Positions 17,540 through 25,748 are shown, numbered from the stretch's first letter. The stretch: 60,460 bases of DNA from RGIG1959 sp045604545 (GCA_045604545.1 JAZUOG010000064.1:1-60460); one strand, 5' to 3'. Numbers and translations: made by a program. The notes: generated from the sequence alone by a model not told the origin.

Positions 17540-18169
17540 TTATTTTGTACCGAAAATACGATCACCGGCATCACCGAGGCCGGGAACGATATAGCAGTTT
17601 TCATTGAGCTTTTCGTCAAGAGCCGCGCAAAACACTTTTACATCGGGGTGTGCTTCGGTGAGGGCTTTGAGACCTTCGGGAGCGGCAATGATGCACAAAA
17701 ACTTAATGCTGCGGGGATGCTGTTCCTTGATGATCGACACCGCATCCACCGCCGATCCGCCTGTCGCCAGCATCGGATCGAGAACAAATACATCGCGTTC
17801 GGCAATGTCGGCAGGGAGCTTATTATAGTACTCCACGGGAGTGTGCGTTTGGGGATCGCGGTAAAGACCGATGTGACCGACCTTCGCGGCAGGGACCAGC
17901 GCCAACGCACCGTCCACCATACCGAGTCCGGCACGCAAAATCGGCACAAACGCCATCTTTCTGCCCGCGATCACGCGGCTCTTGGTCACCGTGACGGGGG
18001 TCTTGACCTCCACCTCACACATCGGCAGATCGCGGGTCGCCTCATAAATCAACAGCTGTGTGATCTCTTCGACAAGCTCACGAAATTGCTTGGCGCCGGT
18101 GTTTTCGTCACGCAAAAACGTGACCTTGTGCTGAATGAGCGGATGATCGGAAATAAAGGGTTGCATCAT
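17540..18169 (-). CDS. upp: Uracil phosphoribosyltransferase
   Basis: A 209-residue enzyme of normal length that salvages uracil with PRPP to give UMP. VPILRAGLGMVDG and the PRPP loop LDPMLATGGSAVDAV are diagnostic. The C-terminal uracil-binding segment (YIVPGLGDAGDRIFGTK) is intact. AAGGAGG precedes the start at 18169. It lies 15 bp after tsaB and probably shares its promoter. Confidence 0.95.
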   Translation of the reverse strand: MMQPFISDHPLIQHKVTFLRDENTGAKQFRELVEEITQLLIYEATRDLPMCEVEVKTPVTVTKSRVIAGRKMAFVPILRAGLGMVDGALALVPAAKVGHIGLYRDPQTHTPVEYYNKLPADIAERDVFVLDPMLATGGSAVDAVSIIKEQHPRSIKFLCIIAAPEGLKALTEAHPDVKVFCAALDEKLNENCYIVPGLGDAGDRIFGTK

Positions 18170-18184
18170 GGAAACATCCTCCTT

Positions 18185-18904
18185 TTATGATTTCTTGAGT
18201 GATTGTTTGGCTTTCAGCTCGCGCTCGGCCTGAGGCAAGCGTAAATACGAGGGTTGGAGCAGAGACGCGGGAACAAGTCCGTCGTTCTCGACAAGCGCCT
18301 TTGCGGCAAGTGCGATGCCGCGAGGACGCACATAGCGAAGATGAGGCGGTGCCGCACAGCAATCCAGTTCCTCCTTGCACGCGTCGTAACACAACATCGC
18401 GCCATCGCCGACAAACACGACCGTCTCGTGAAGCGCCTTCAAGCGCTCCTTACAGTCGTCGATCGCCATGGCTTCATCGAAAGTCAGCCGTTCAACAACG
18501 CCGCCGCTCACACGGAACGTCGCGGTGTAAACCTGGCGACAGCGTGCGTCCATCACCGCGCAAATCACCGCATTCATCGGAATGCCGTGAAAGTTCAAAG
18601 CCAGTGCTTGCAACGTGGACACAGGGGCTGTGGGAAGATCGCGTTCAAAGCCGAGTCCCTTCACAGCCGCCACGCCGATCCTCACGCCCGTAAACGAGCC
18701 GGGACCGTTGCACACCGCCAACAGATCGATCTCCTCAAACGCCATTTCCGCGTGAGAAAGTACACGTTCGGTCATCGGGAGCACCGTCTGGCTGTGCGTA
18801 AGCGGCACATCAATGAAGCTTTCGGACAACACCGTGTCATTCGTTATGTCGATCACACCGCTGCACGCGGTTACCGACGATGTATCGATCGTCAATACTT
18901 TCAC
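18185..18904 (-). CDS. tsaB: tRNA threonylcarbamoyladenosine biosynthesis protein TsaB
   Basis: A 239-residue ASKHA-fold protein. LTIDTSSVTACSGVID and VCNGPGSFTGVRIGVAAVKG are the TsaB hallmarks. It has no catalytic metal site and acts as a scaffold for TsaD in making t6A37 on ANN-decoding tRNAs. The start is GTG 18904 and overlaps the tsaE stop by four bases. TsaD and TsaC are not in this window. Confidence 0.9.
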   Translation of the reverse strand: MKVLTIDTSSVTACSGVIDITNDTVLSESFIDVPLTHSQTVLPMTERVLSHAEMAFEEIDLLAVCNGPGSFTGVRIGVAAVKGLGFERDLPTAPVSTLQALALNFHGIPMNAVICAVMDARCRQVYTATFRVSGGVVERLTFDEAMAIDDCKERLKALHETVVFVGDGAMLCYDACKEELDCCAAPPHLRYVRPRGIALAAKALVENDGLVPASLLQPSYLRLPQAERELKAKQSLKKS

Positions 18905-19320
18905 AGTGCCACCCCCTCGATGGTGATGCGGCGTTCCTCATCGGACAACCGCTCAAACGTAACACGAACGCTATCCTCGGGAAGCGCACCTTCAATTTGT
19001 TCGCTCCATTCCACCGCCAAGATGGCGCCCATGTCAATATAGTCAAAAAAGCCGGTGGCATACAGATCGTCCCATGTTTCAATACGATACATATCAAAAT
19101 GGACAAGGGGCGGTTTTCCGCCGTAATCCTGTACAAGCGCGAAGGTCGGACTGGACACCTCAGCATCGAGGCCTCTTCCCTGCGCCATGCCGCGTACAAA
19201 CGCAGTTTTTCCCATGCCGAGCCCGCCGAACATCGCCACAACGCCGCCGCGATCAAGCATCTTTGCCAATCGCGCACCGAGTGCTTCGGTTTCACTGACA
19301 CTGTGAGTCTCAAAAACCAC
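18901..19320 (-). CDS. tsaE: tRNA threonylcarbamoyladenosine biosynthesis protein TsaE
   Basis: A 139-residue ATPase of normal length. The Walker A motif is in FGGLGMGKTAFVRG, and SSPTFALVQDY and HFDMYRIE are family signatures. It powers turnover of the TsaBD complex in t6A synthesis. The start is GTG 19320 with GGGAGGT before it. It is the first gene of the tsaE-tsaB-upp run, with a strong promoter at 19355-19383. Confidence 0.92.
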   Translation of the reverse strand: MVFETHSVSETEALGARLAKMLDRGGVVAMFGGLGMGKTAFVRGMAQGRGLDAEVSSPTFALVQDYGGKPPLVHFDMYRIETWDDLYATGFFDYIDMGAILAVEWSEQIEGALPEDSVRVTFERLSDEERRITIEGVAL

Positions 19321-19354
19321 GCTTAGTACCTCCCTGCAAATGAATTCTTCGTCT

Positions 19355-19383
19355 ATTATACCACGTCATTCCTTGTTTTGCAA
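19355..19383 (-). promoter_or_regulatory. Promoter for tsaE-tsaB-upp
   Basis: On the minus strand, -35 TTGCAA (19378-19383), a 17-bp spacer and -10 TATAAT (19355-19360). Confidence 0.65.
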
Positions 19384-19399
19384 CGCAAAGACGAAAAAA

Positions 19400-20269
19400 T
19401 CACATCGGCTGAATGTGCACCGAACACAGCTTCACGCGATGCAGGTTTTCCGTCACACGTCTTCCGATTGCTTGTGCGATAGCGTATGCTTGTTCGCAGG
19501 ACAGCGATCTGTCAACACTCACGGTGATCTCCGCGCAAACACGATCCGCAAACAGACGGGTTTTCAGCTTCTCGACCGCCATCACGCCATCACATTCCGC
19601 CGTCAACCGACAGATTGCCTGTTTCAGCTTGTCGTCGCAAGCCCGATCGGTCATATTCCGCATCGCCTCGGCGAAAATCATCACCGCCGACTTTACGATC
19701 AGCGCACCGATCACGATCGATGCCAACGGGTCAAGGAACGTCAAACCGTTTTGTGCACCTATAATACCAACCAGACTCCCCACCGATGACAATGCATCTG
19801 TGCGTTGATGCCAGGCGTCTGCCTCAAGAGCCGATGAGCCCGCACGCTTTGCCCATCGTTTGGTGTAACGAAACATGATTTCCTTAACAACGACAGATAA
19901 AACGGCTGTCCATAATGCCGCCGTACCGATCGCCGCTGTTTCCGATATCGGTTGACGGATCGCCGATACCCCTGCTATGGCAATACCGCCCCCAGTCACG
20001 GCGATAACAACGCTCACAAGCACCGCCGCCACACATTCCAGTCGTTCGCAACCGTAAGGATACTTGTCATCGGCGCGACATCGTGATAAACCGATGCCGA
20101 TCATCACCACGATCGTTGCAACGACATCGGTTACGGAGTGCAGTCCGTCGGAAATAAGAGCTTTTGAGCAGCTCAATGTCCCCACGGTTATTTTCAAAAT
20201 CGCCAGCACCGCGTTCACAGCACCGTTCACAGCGGCGATGTACAGCGCATGACGAGAATCTCCATTCAT
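19400..20269 (-). CDS. Cation diffusion facilitator transporter
   Basis: A 289-residue CDF-family metal exporter with about six hydrophobic helices and a cytoplasmic C-terminal domain. Metal-site residues are visible in DGLHSVTDVVAT and DAWHQRTDALSS, the paired HxxxD motifs of helices II and V. It would export Zn2+, Fe2+ or Mn2+ in exchange for protons. The ATG at 20269 has GGGGTGAT upstream and is preferred to the TTG at 20287. It lies directly behind the folE terminator and may have its own promoter. Confidence 0.9.
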   Translation of the reverse strand: MNGDSRHALYIAAVNGAVNAVLAILKITVGTLSCSKALISDGLHSVTDVVATIVVMIGIGLSRCRADDKYPYGCERLECVAAVLVSVVIAVTGGGIAIAGVSAIRQPISETAAIGTAALWTAVLSVVVKEIMFRYTKRWAKRAGSSALEADAWHQRTDALSSVGSLVGIIGAQNGLTFLDPLASIVIGALIVKSAVMIFAEAMRNMTDRACDDKLKQAICRLTAECDGVMAVEKLKTRLFADRVCAEITVSVDRSLSCEQAYAIAQAIGRRVTENLHRVKLCSVHIQPM

Positions 20270-20288
20270 ATATTGATCACCCCACAAT

Positions 20289-20328
20289 AAAAAACTCGCA
20301 GGATGTCGTTTTTGACAATCCTGCGAGA
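20289..20328 (-). terminator. Rho-independent terminator after folE
   Basis: On the minus strand, a 13-bp stem with one mismatch (CTCGCAGGAT arm) is followed by TTTTTTATT. Confidence 0.85.
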
Positions 20329-20376
20329 GTGTTCATTCATCAATATATGACATAGCATGGGGAACGGTGAACGGGT

Positions 20377-20937
20377 TCACAAAGCACGACCGCCCAGCAT
20401 CGCCGCAACAGCTGCATTCGGCTGTGTTTTCATCACGCCGCGCAAGGCCGAGGACTGCGTTTTAGCGCCTGTTGCCCTCACACCGCGCATCGTCATGCAC
20501 ATATGCTCTGCCTCGATCACCACCGCAACCCCTTTCGGTTGCAGCTCCTTTTCAAGAAAATCGGCAATCTGCGCCGTCAGACGTTCCTGCAATTGGGGTC
20601 GCCGTGCAAACACATTCACAATACGGGCGAGCTTTGATAAGCCGATCACACGACCGTTGTCAGGAATATACGCAATGTGCGCCACACCGACGAACGGCAA
20701 CAAATGATGTTCGCACATGGAGTGAAGCGGAATGTCACGCACCGTCACGGTATCATCGGACGGCTCCTCCGAAAACAGTTTCAGATGCTCGGTGGGGTCA
20801 TCGGTCAAACCCGAAAAGACCTCTTCATACATATCCGCCACACGGCGCGGCGTTTCCTTGAGTCCCGCGCGGTCGGGATCTTCACCGATGGCAAGCAACA
20901 GTTCGCGAACTGCCGCTTCAATACGCGGTTTATCCAT
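20377..20937 (-). CDS. folE: GTP cyclohydrolase I
   Basis: A 186-residue enzyme that converts GTP to dihydroneopterin triphosphate for folate synthesis. The zinc and substrate residues are in LHSMCEHHLLPFVGVAHIAY, and the later MCMTMRGVRATGAKT gives the second zinc Cys region. The ATG at 20937 is preferred to the TTG at 20958, which sits inside the GGGGGCGG site. Other folate genes are not adjacent. It is a single-gene unit bounded by its own promoter and terminator. Confidence 0.93.
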   Translation of the reverse strand: MDKPRIEAAVRELLLAIGEDPDRAGLKETPRRVADMYEEVFSGLTDDPTEHLKLFSEEPSDDTVTVRDIPLHSMCEHHLLPFVGVAHIAYIPDNGRVIGLSKLARIVNVFARRPQLQERLTAQIADFLEKELQPKGVAVVIEAEHMCMTMRGVRATGAKTQSSALRGVMKTQPNAAVAAMLGGRAL

Positions 20938-20968
20938 GTCAAAGCCGCCCCCTTTCAAAACTTTTCCT

Positions 20969-20997
20969 ATTATACCCTACTTTTATGAAAATAGCAA
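20969..20997 (-). promoter_or_regulatory. Promoter for folE
   Basis: On the minus strand, -35 TTGCTA (20992-20997), a 17-bp spacer and a perfect TATAAT -10 (20969-20974). Confidence 0.65.
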
Positions 20998-21019
20998 GTG
21001 TTTCTTTGCACAGATAACA

Positions 21020-21050
21020 ACACGACCGATGCCGGGCGCATCGGTCGTGC
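21020..21050 (-). terminator. Terminator hairpin after cdaR
   Basis: A 12-bp perfect stem (21021-21032 with 21038-21049) just after the cdaR stop, followed on the minus strand by the short T-rich TTGTTATC. Confidence 0.7.
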
Positions 21051-21054
21051 AACG

Positions 21055-22464
21055 TTATTCTGTAACGGGCTGGGACACGGTGCGCGCGGCGATCAGACCG
21101 AGTGTCATGCGATATTCGCCCAGTTGATTTTCACCGAGGATCCACACATCATCGTAACCGTCGACCGTCACCGACGCAGGATAATCCGATGCATCGGGAT
21201 CGATAGGCGAGCCAAGCTTTACCTTCCATACAAAATCATTAACCGTAATACCTGCGATAGATTCGGCCTTGCCGATCAAAGACAGGTTGAGCGACTTTTG
21301 TCCGTAAGGAACCGAAACACGATACAGCCCCATGACACGCGCGGTAATATCCTGACCGCTGTCATCCACAAACCGAACCGTGTCCTCCGTCGGCGAAACC
21401 GTCAATGTCATTGTCTGCATCGAGTCGCCGTTAAAGCGGATCGAAACGGTGAGCGGCACTTCTGTTCCCGATTCATCGGGAACGCTGACCTCGTATTCCA
21501 GTTTCATGGATTCCGCATTGATCAGTTTTTCGAAATCAACCGTGCCGAGATCCAGTTGCTTTTGTGCAGAATCCAGTGCCTTCTCCGTTCCGCACGCCAA
21601 GACAGAGCGCGGCTCAACGGTAACATACTCCTCCATAAATGTCTGAGGATCCACCACATTGGAAGGCAGATTATCAAACGTGAAATTCACGTTCAACTCA
21701 CGACGTTCCCACAGCGGTACCGTTACCAATACCTTACCGTCGGGAATTTCACGAATTTCGCAAGCGGAGATATCCACTTCGCGTCCGGTTCTGTCAAACG
21801 CCAACAACGGAACCTCAAATTGCTGTTGTTTTTTGAGCGGTTGTTTTGTTTCAATGACCGCCACAAGCCGTTCGATCGATTCCACCACGTTTTCGGGACC
21901 GTCAATAGTCACCGCACCGTTCTGGAAATCGGCGGTGTCAAGAACCGCCTCCCCGACAACCTGCGTTTGAGCATTCTCCACCATCACGCCGGAGGTATCC
22001 ACCTCCACCTGGAAGAGAGCACCTTGTTTCCAATATTCGCAAGCGATCTGTACCGTCGACGGCGATACAGACAAGATATCGTAGTCGGTAACAGTGCTGT
22101 TGCGCGATACGTTAAGCGGTACGTCGTTAACGCCGTCGCGGGTGATAGCCGTCATATCCGCGCGCACGCGCAGATCGTTTTCATCAAGTTTCACGAGCGT
22201 TGCCCACGGGCCGGAAACTTTCACCTTCACAGAAAACTCACTGTCTCCGATGATACGAAGACCGCTTTGGTAGGCATAGCTTCCTGTCAGATCCACCGAC
22301 ACATCGAGTTCAATCGAACGATCGGTGATATTGGCGGGACCCGAAATGATGTTAAACCACACAAATGCCGCGATGATCAGTGACACGATCACCATCAGCT
22401 TGTCGTTGCGAAGCAATCGGCTGAAAGAGAAAAAATTCTTGATGGAGGATACGCGTTTTTTCAT
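21055..22464 (-). CDS. cdaR: YbbR-domain protein, CdaA regulator
   Basis: A 469-residue protein with an N-terminal membrane helix (about 24-44, LMVIVSLIIAAFVWFNI) and several YbbR-type beta repeats outside the membrane, each with an LDVSVDLTG-like strand. CdaR proteins bind and modulate the diadenylate cyclase CdaA. The start overlaps the cdaA stop by four bases (ATGA), the classic arrangement. The usual third gene, glmM, is absent here. Confidence 0.85.
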   Translation of the reverse strand: MKKRVSSIKNFFSFSRLLRNDKLMVIVSLIIAAFVWFNIISGPANITDRSIELDVSVDLTGSYAYQSGLRIIGDSEFSVKVKVSGPWATLVKLDENDLRVRADMTAITRDGVNDVPLNVSRNSTVTDYDILSVSPSTVQIACEYWKQGALFQVEVDTSGVMVENAQTQVVGEAVLDTADFQNGAVTIDGPENVVESIERLVAVIETKQPLKKQQQFEVPLLAFDRTGREVDISACEIREIPDGKVLVTVPLWERRELNVNFTFDNLPSNVVDPQTFMEEYVTVEPRSVLACGTEKALDSAQKQLDLGTVDFEKLINAESMKLEYEVSVPDESGTEVPLTVSIRFNGDSMQTMTLTVSPTEDTVRFVDDSGQDITARVMGLYRVSVPYGQKSLNLSLIGKAESIAGITVNDFVWKVKLGSPIDPDASDYPASVTVDGYDDVWILGENQLGEYRMTLGLIAARTVSQPVTE

Positions 22465-23363
22465 CGTCTGTTCCCTCCTCGCTGACCGCGATTCTTGCGG
22501 GAAGAGAACCAGTTAAGAAGCTTCTTAAAGCCGCTTGTGTTATCATCGTCGGTATTTTCGGGGAGCAACTGTTTCTCGAGCTCCACACGCAATGTCGTCG
22601 CGGTATACTCGCGCGTCAGGTTGCCGCCGATGGCGAGCGAAATGGTGCCGGTCTCTTCCGACACCACCACAACGACCGCGTCGGACTTTTCACTCATACC
22701 GATAGCGGCACGATGGCGAGTGCCGAGGGAGCTGCTGATGCGCAGGCTGTTGGTCAATGTCAGAATGCAACCTGCCGCACAGACACGACCGCCGCGAATG
22801 ATCATGGCTCCGTCGTGGAGAGGCGCTTTGTTAAAGAAGATGTTGCCGATCAGTTCCGCTGTCGGATCGGCATCAACGGTCGTACCCGTTTCGATGACGT
22901 TGCCGAGGTTCGTGTCGCGTTCAAACACGACAAGTGCGCCCATTCTCTGTCGTTGAAGCTGTTCCATCGCTTCGCACACAGCAACGATGGCCTTTTGCGT
23001 ATGATCGGGATCGCTGTTGGTGTTGGTGCCGATTCTGACATGGCCGAGTTCTTCAAGAATTCGGCGAATTTCCGGCTGAAACACCACCACAAGGACGATC
23101 AGTGCGTTGTCGAAAATGATGCTGATGAGATAACCAAGCATCTGAAGGCTGAAAATGTCGGCCGCAATGTTGGCAACGACAAGCAACAGAAGACCTTTGA
23201 TCAACTGCTCGGCACTGGTGTCGCGGACAAGCTTGACAAGCTGATACAACACAAACGCAACGACCGCAATATCGACCGCCGCGGCAAGCACATTGATCGT
23301 CGAGAAAAATACCACGATCTGTTCAAACAAATCCACAAAAAAGTTGCCGATGGCTTCAAACAC
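22461..23363 (-). CDS. cdaA: Diadenylate cyclase CdaA
   Basis: A 300-residue membrane enzyme that makes cyclic di-AMP from two ATP. Three N-terminal transmembrane helices (about 15-90) precede the DAC domain. The catalytic DGA motif is in APLHDGAMIIRGG and the RHR motif in SLGTRHRAAIGMSE. The start is GTG 23363, eight bases after a perfect AGGAGG; the longer reading to 23420 has no site. c-di-AMP controls osmolyte and wall homeostasis in Firmicutes. It is coupled to cdaR. Confidence 0.93.
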   Translation of the reverse strand: MFEAIGNFFVDLFEQIVVFFSTINVLAAAVDIAVVAFVLYQLVKLVRDTSAEQLIKGLLLLVVANIAADIFSLQMLGYLISIIFDNALIVLVVVFQPEIRRILEELGHVRIGTNTNSDPDHTQKAIVAVCEAMEQLQRQRMGALVVFERDTNLGNVIETGTTVDADPTAELIGNIFFNKAPLHDGAMIIRGGRVCAAGCILTLTNSLRISSSLGTRHRAAIGMSEKSDAVVVVVSEETGTISLAIGGNLTREYTATTLRVELEKQLLPENTDDDNTSGFKKLLNWFSSRKNRGQRGGNRR

Positions 23364-23403
23364 GCACGTCACCTCCTTTTTACACCCTATTTTGTTTATT
23401 TTA

Positions 23404-24570
23404 TCATATTCTGCCCACAAATTGCAATGGATTTCTTATGATTTTTTCGAAGATTTCCACACTTTTTTCCACCTGCTGGCGACTTGTTGTTTCTCCCACG
23501 GAAAACCGTACCGTGCCGAGCGGAAACGTGCCGATTTTTCTGTGAGCGGCGGGAGCACAATGCAAGCCCGCCCGTACGGCTACGCCCTGTGTTGCGAGCG
23601 CGTGGGCAATATCGTTCGGGTCTCTGCCTTCAACAGTAACCGATAGCACTCCCGTGTGTGTGTTCTCCTGCGGACGGTCGGTATACAACTTCACACCGCG
23701 AATTGCCGACAGCATATCATACATCATCGAGATAAGCGCGTGTTCATGTGCTTCAATGTTTGAAATGCCGACTCTGCGAATATGCTCGATCCCCGCCAAC
23801 AATCCCGCGATCCCCGGCACATTCGGCGTGCCGCTTTCAAGACGTTCGGGAAGATCCGGCGGTTGCTCAAACGAAGACGACCGACTGCCCGTCCCGCCTC
23901 TCACAAACGGCCGTAACTTTGCCTCTCCTCTGCAGATGAGCATTCCCGTTCCCATCGGTCCGCCGAGACCCTTGTGACCTGCCACACACAGGTAGTCGAT
24001 GTCATCGCGTTTCATATCCAGCGACAAATGGCCGGCAGATTGTGCCGCGTCCACAATAAGAGGTATGCCGTGTTCATGAGCAAGAACGGCAAGCGCCGCT
24101 ATGGGCATCACATCTCCCGTCACATTGGATGCGTGGGTGCATAGGATCGCCCGTGTGCGCGGCGTAATGGCACGACGGAACGCCGTAAGAGTCGCTTCGG
24201 TATCCCCCGGAACAACAACCGCCGTGTCATAAACAGGATATCGCAAAGAGACTGCGTAAAGCGGTCGCATCACCGCATTGTGTTCCATATCGGAAACGAC
24301 GATCCGTCCGCCGCCGCTTGTGAAGCTGTTGATGGCAATGTTCAGCGCATGGGTACAGCTTGCTGTAAAAATCACCCGGCGTTCGTCCTCAACGCCAAAC
24401 AATGATGCCGCCGATACGCGGCAACGCTCAATCATGTCGGCCGTTGCCATTGACATGGGATAACCGCCGCGCCCGGGATTTGCTCCGAAGCGATGCAACG
24501 CCTGCGCCATTGCCCGATGAACCTGAGGCGGTTTCGGATAGCCGGTTGCCGCATGATCCAGATATATCAT
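23404..24570 (-). CDS. Cysteine desulfurase-like aminotransferase, class V (EF2568 type)
   Basis: A 388-residue PLP enzyme. It opens with the family-typical IYLDHAATGYPKPPQV. The PLP-binding region is DAAQSAGHLSLDM, the Schiff-base lysine lies in CVAGHKGLGGPMGTG, and the persulfide-forming Cys in VRAGLHCAPAAHRKIG. Members of this subgroup mobilise sulfur or selenium from (seleno)cysteine. The start at 24570 follows the DUF3343 stop by one base, with GGGGAGAG before it. No selD, yedF or molybdenum hydroxylase gene is in the window, so its partner pathway is not visible. Confidence 0.85.
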   Translation of the reverse strand: MIYLDHAATGYPKPPQVHRAMAQALHRFGANPGRGGYPMSMATADMIERCRVSAASLFGVEDERRVIFTASCTHALNIAINSFTSGGGRIVVSDMEHNAVMRPLYAVSLRYPVYDTAVVVPGDTEATLTAFRRAITPRTRAILCTHASNVTGDVMPIAALAVLAHEHGIPLIVDAAQSAGHLSLDMKRDDIDYLCVAGHKGLGGPMGTGMLICRGEAKLRPFVRGGTGSRSSSFEQPPDLPERLESGTPNVPGIAGLLAGIEHIRRVGISNIEAHEHALISMMYDMLSAIRGVKLYTDRPQENTHTGVLSVTVEGRDPNDIAHALATQGVAVRAGLHCAPAAHRKIGTFPLGTVRFSVGETTSRQQVEKSVEIFEKIIRNPLQFVGRI

Positions 24571-24571
24571 C

Positions 24572-24781
24572 TCACTCTCCCCTTTCTTGTCTGTAAATTG
24601 CCACGTCGGCATTTTTCAGCCACATCACAACGGCAGGGGAATCGTTTGTCACCATGATTATATAGCCACAGCCCTCGTTGTCGGTGCGCCGTCTGATATA
24701 TGCGTGAACGCCGTGACTCTCAAGAATTCTTTTTGCTCGGATGGCGTTCGTGATCGATCCCACCCGATAGTACGCGTGCAT
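24572..24781 (-). CDS. DUF3343 putative sulfur/selenium carrier
   Basis: A 69-residue protein matching the small DUF3343 family: GSITNAIRAKRILESHGV, then NEGCGYIIMVTND with the conserved Cys-Gly. DUF3343 proteins are often found with selenium or sulfur mobilisation genes and are proposed to carry a persulfide or perselenide. The direct link to the desulfurase (one base apart) supports that. The ATG at 24781 has GGGAGGTG upstream; the longer reading to 24850 is rejected. Confidence 0.75.
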   Translation of the reverse strand: MHAYYRVGSITNAIRAKRILESHGVHAYIRRRTDNEGCGYIIMVTNDSPAVVMWLKNADVAIYRQERGE

Positions 24782-24835
24782 ATCTTTCACCTCCCTTCTC
24801 TTACCACTATATGACAAACCGACAAAATGTCTCAC

Positions 24836-24864
24836 TTGACACCACTGCATTTTTTCGGTATACT
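24836..24864 (+). promoter_or_regulatory. Near-consensus promoter upstream of the candidate ncRNA
   Basis: A perfect -35 TTGACA (24836-24841), a 17-bp spacer and -10 TATACT (24859-24864), with no protein gene downstream on this strand. It points at 24871 onward. Confidence 0.75.
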
Positions 24865-24870
24865 ATAACT

Positions 24871-25090
24871 CGCAATCGAGGTGTGGCGCAATTGGGGACG
24901 TTCCCGAGCGCCGCCGGGGGGCGGATTTAGCGAGGGATAAGGAGTGGCGGCAACAAGGTGATGACGAGCGGTTGAAAAGCGCGAAGTCAGAACCGCTGTT
25001 GCAACAGGATGCACGCTTGCTTTGGGAGCGTGCCTAGGCGGGGAGCCCCCGCGGGCAAAACGGTGCTTCGCACCAAAAGCAAATCCTTCA
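24871..25090 (+). ncRNA. Candidate structured non-coding RNA, about 220 nt
   Basis: A GC-rich, gene-free stretch behind a near-perfect promoter. By eye it holds a series of stems: GGCGC/GCGCC enclosing GGGGA/TTCCC (24885-24912); GCAAC/GTTGC (24950-24954 with 24998-25002) enclosing AGCGGTT/AACCGCT (24967-24997); GCACGCT/AGCGTGC (25011-25033); GCGGGG/CCCCGC (25038-25052); GGTGC/GCACC (25062-25074). A closing helix GGATTTaGC/GCAAATCC pairs 24923-24931 with 25079-25086. This is more stable pairing than chance intergenic DNA should show. The identity is unknown; the size and Clostridial context would fit a raiA-type RNA, but I cannot confirm that. A tRNA-Pro relic is a weaker alternative, since short pieces resemble tRNA-Pro. 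Confidence 0.6.
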
Positions 25091-25230
25091 AACCCCTTGC
25101 AAACTCGGAAGAAAAGCCTTTAACAGTGCGGACTTTCGGGGTTTTATAAAAACTCAAAAATGCGTGGAATTTGCGTTTGACCACAGTTTGTCCCACTTCC
25201 ACGCAAAATCGAGAAAAATTGAATAGATAT

Positions 25231-25306
25231 CCGGGTGTGGCGCAGCTGGGAGCGCGGGTGGTTTGGGACCATCAGGCCGCAGGTTCGATCCCTGTCACTC
25301 GGACCA
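25231..25306 (+). tRNA. tRNA-Pro (anticodon TGG)
   Basis: A 76-nt cloverleaf including an encoded CCA. The acceptor CCGGGTG pairs with CACTCGG (one G-T), the D stem is GCGC/GCGC, the anticodon stem GGTGG/CCATC with loop TTTGGGA gives anticodon TGG, and the T arm is GCAGG-TTCGATC-CCTGT. A terminator follows. It may be read from the promoter at 24836, together with the ncRNA candidate. Confidence 0.95.
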
Positions 25307-25310
25307 CAAA

Positions 25311-25358
25311 AATGACCTAAAGCAGAGATTTGTTCTCCACTTTAGGTCATTTTTTATT
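25311..25358 (+). terminator. Terminator after tRNA-Pro
   Basis: A long stem (AATGACCTAAAG arm pairing with CTTTAGGTCATT) ends in TTTTTATT on the plus strand. Confidence 0.9.
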
Positions 25359-25440
25359 ACTATTTAGGTGTTTTATTTCCACTTTGAGAATACTTGCGAT
25401 TTTTTGACCACAGTTTTTGACCATTTTTACATTGTCAAGT

Positions 25441-25746
25441 ACGGTAACGGGAGACCTGTGCGCCGATCTGCTCAGTATTATCGCATCCGAACAGCGCGCA
25501 AAGATGGTTTACGAATACCTTTACCGCCAGATTGACGACAAGAAGGTGCGCGAGACCATTGATTTTCTCCTAAATCGCGAGGAAGCTCACAACCAGATGT
25601 TCCGCGATGCCTTTAACAAGGTGCAAAACTCCGGCTCTAACCGCGATTTCGGCACCACCAAAGCCGCAAAAATGTATTTCTACATGTCGGATCCCGGCCC
25701 CAACGCATTCGCGACGGGTGATACCAAGCCTGTTTCTTTTGAGTGA
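25441..25746 (+). pseudogene. 5'-truncated manganese catalase family gene
   Basis: About 100 residues are readable, beginning GDLCADLLSIIASEQRAK and including DFLLNREEAHNQMFRDAF, then ending in KPVSFE. These match the C-terminal part of Mn-catalase/CotJC-like ferritin-fold proteins, with the second-helix metal ligands (E in SEQRAK, ExxH in REEAHN). The N-terminal half, holding the other metal ligands, is missing. The reading is cut at the TTTGACCACAGTTT repeat and has no ribosome site or promoter. It looks like a relic left by an insertion or deletion. Confidence 0.7.
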
Positions 25747-25748
25747 TA

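Larger units (their letters stand above)
25176..25416. repeat. Pair of 14-bp direct repeats flanking tRNA-Pro
   Basis: TTTGACCACAGTTT occurs at 25176-25189 and 25403-25416, bracketing the tRNA gene and its terminator; the second copy runs into a further TTTGACCA. They could be remnants of an integrated element or recombination sites; their function is unknown. Confidence 0.5.

Noticed and set aside
16032..17594. A 520-codon plus-strand reading opposite the zinc-ribbon gene
   Set aside because: It crosses the upp terminator and the repeat region and has no signals of its own; the zinc-ribbon reading has signal, membrane helix and ribosome site.
24987..25202. A 71-codon minus-strand reading in the ncRNA region
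   Set aside because: It has no ribosome site and covers the hairpins of the candidate RNA on the other strand; no protein family is recognisable.
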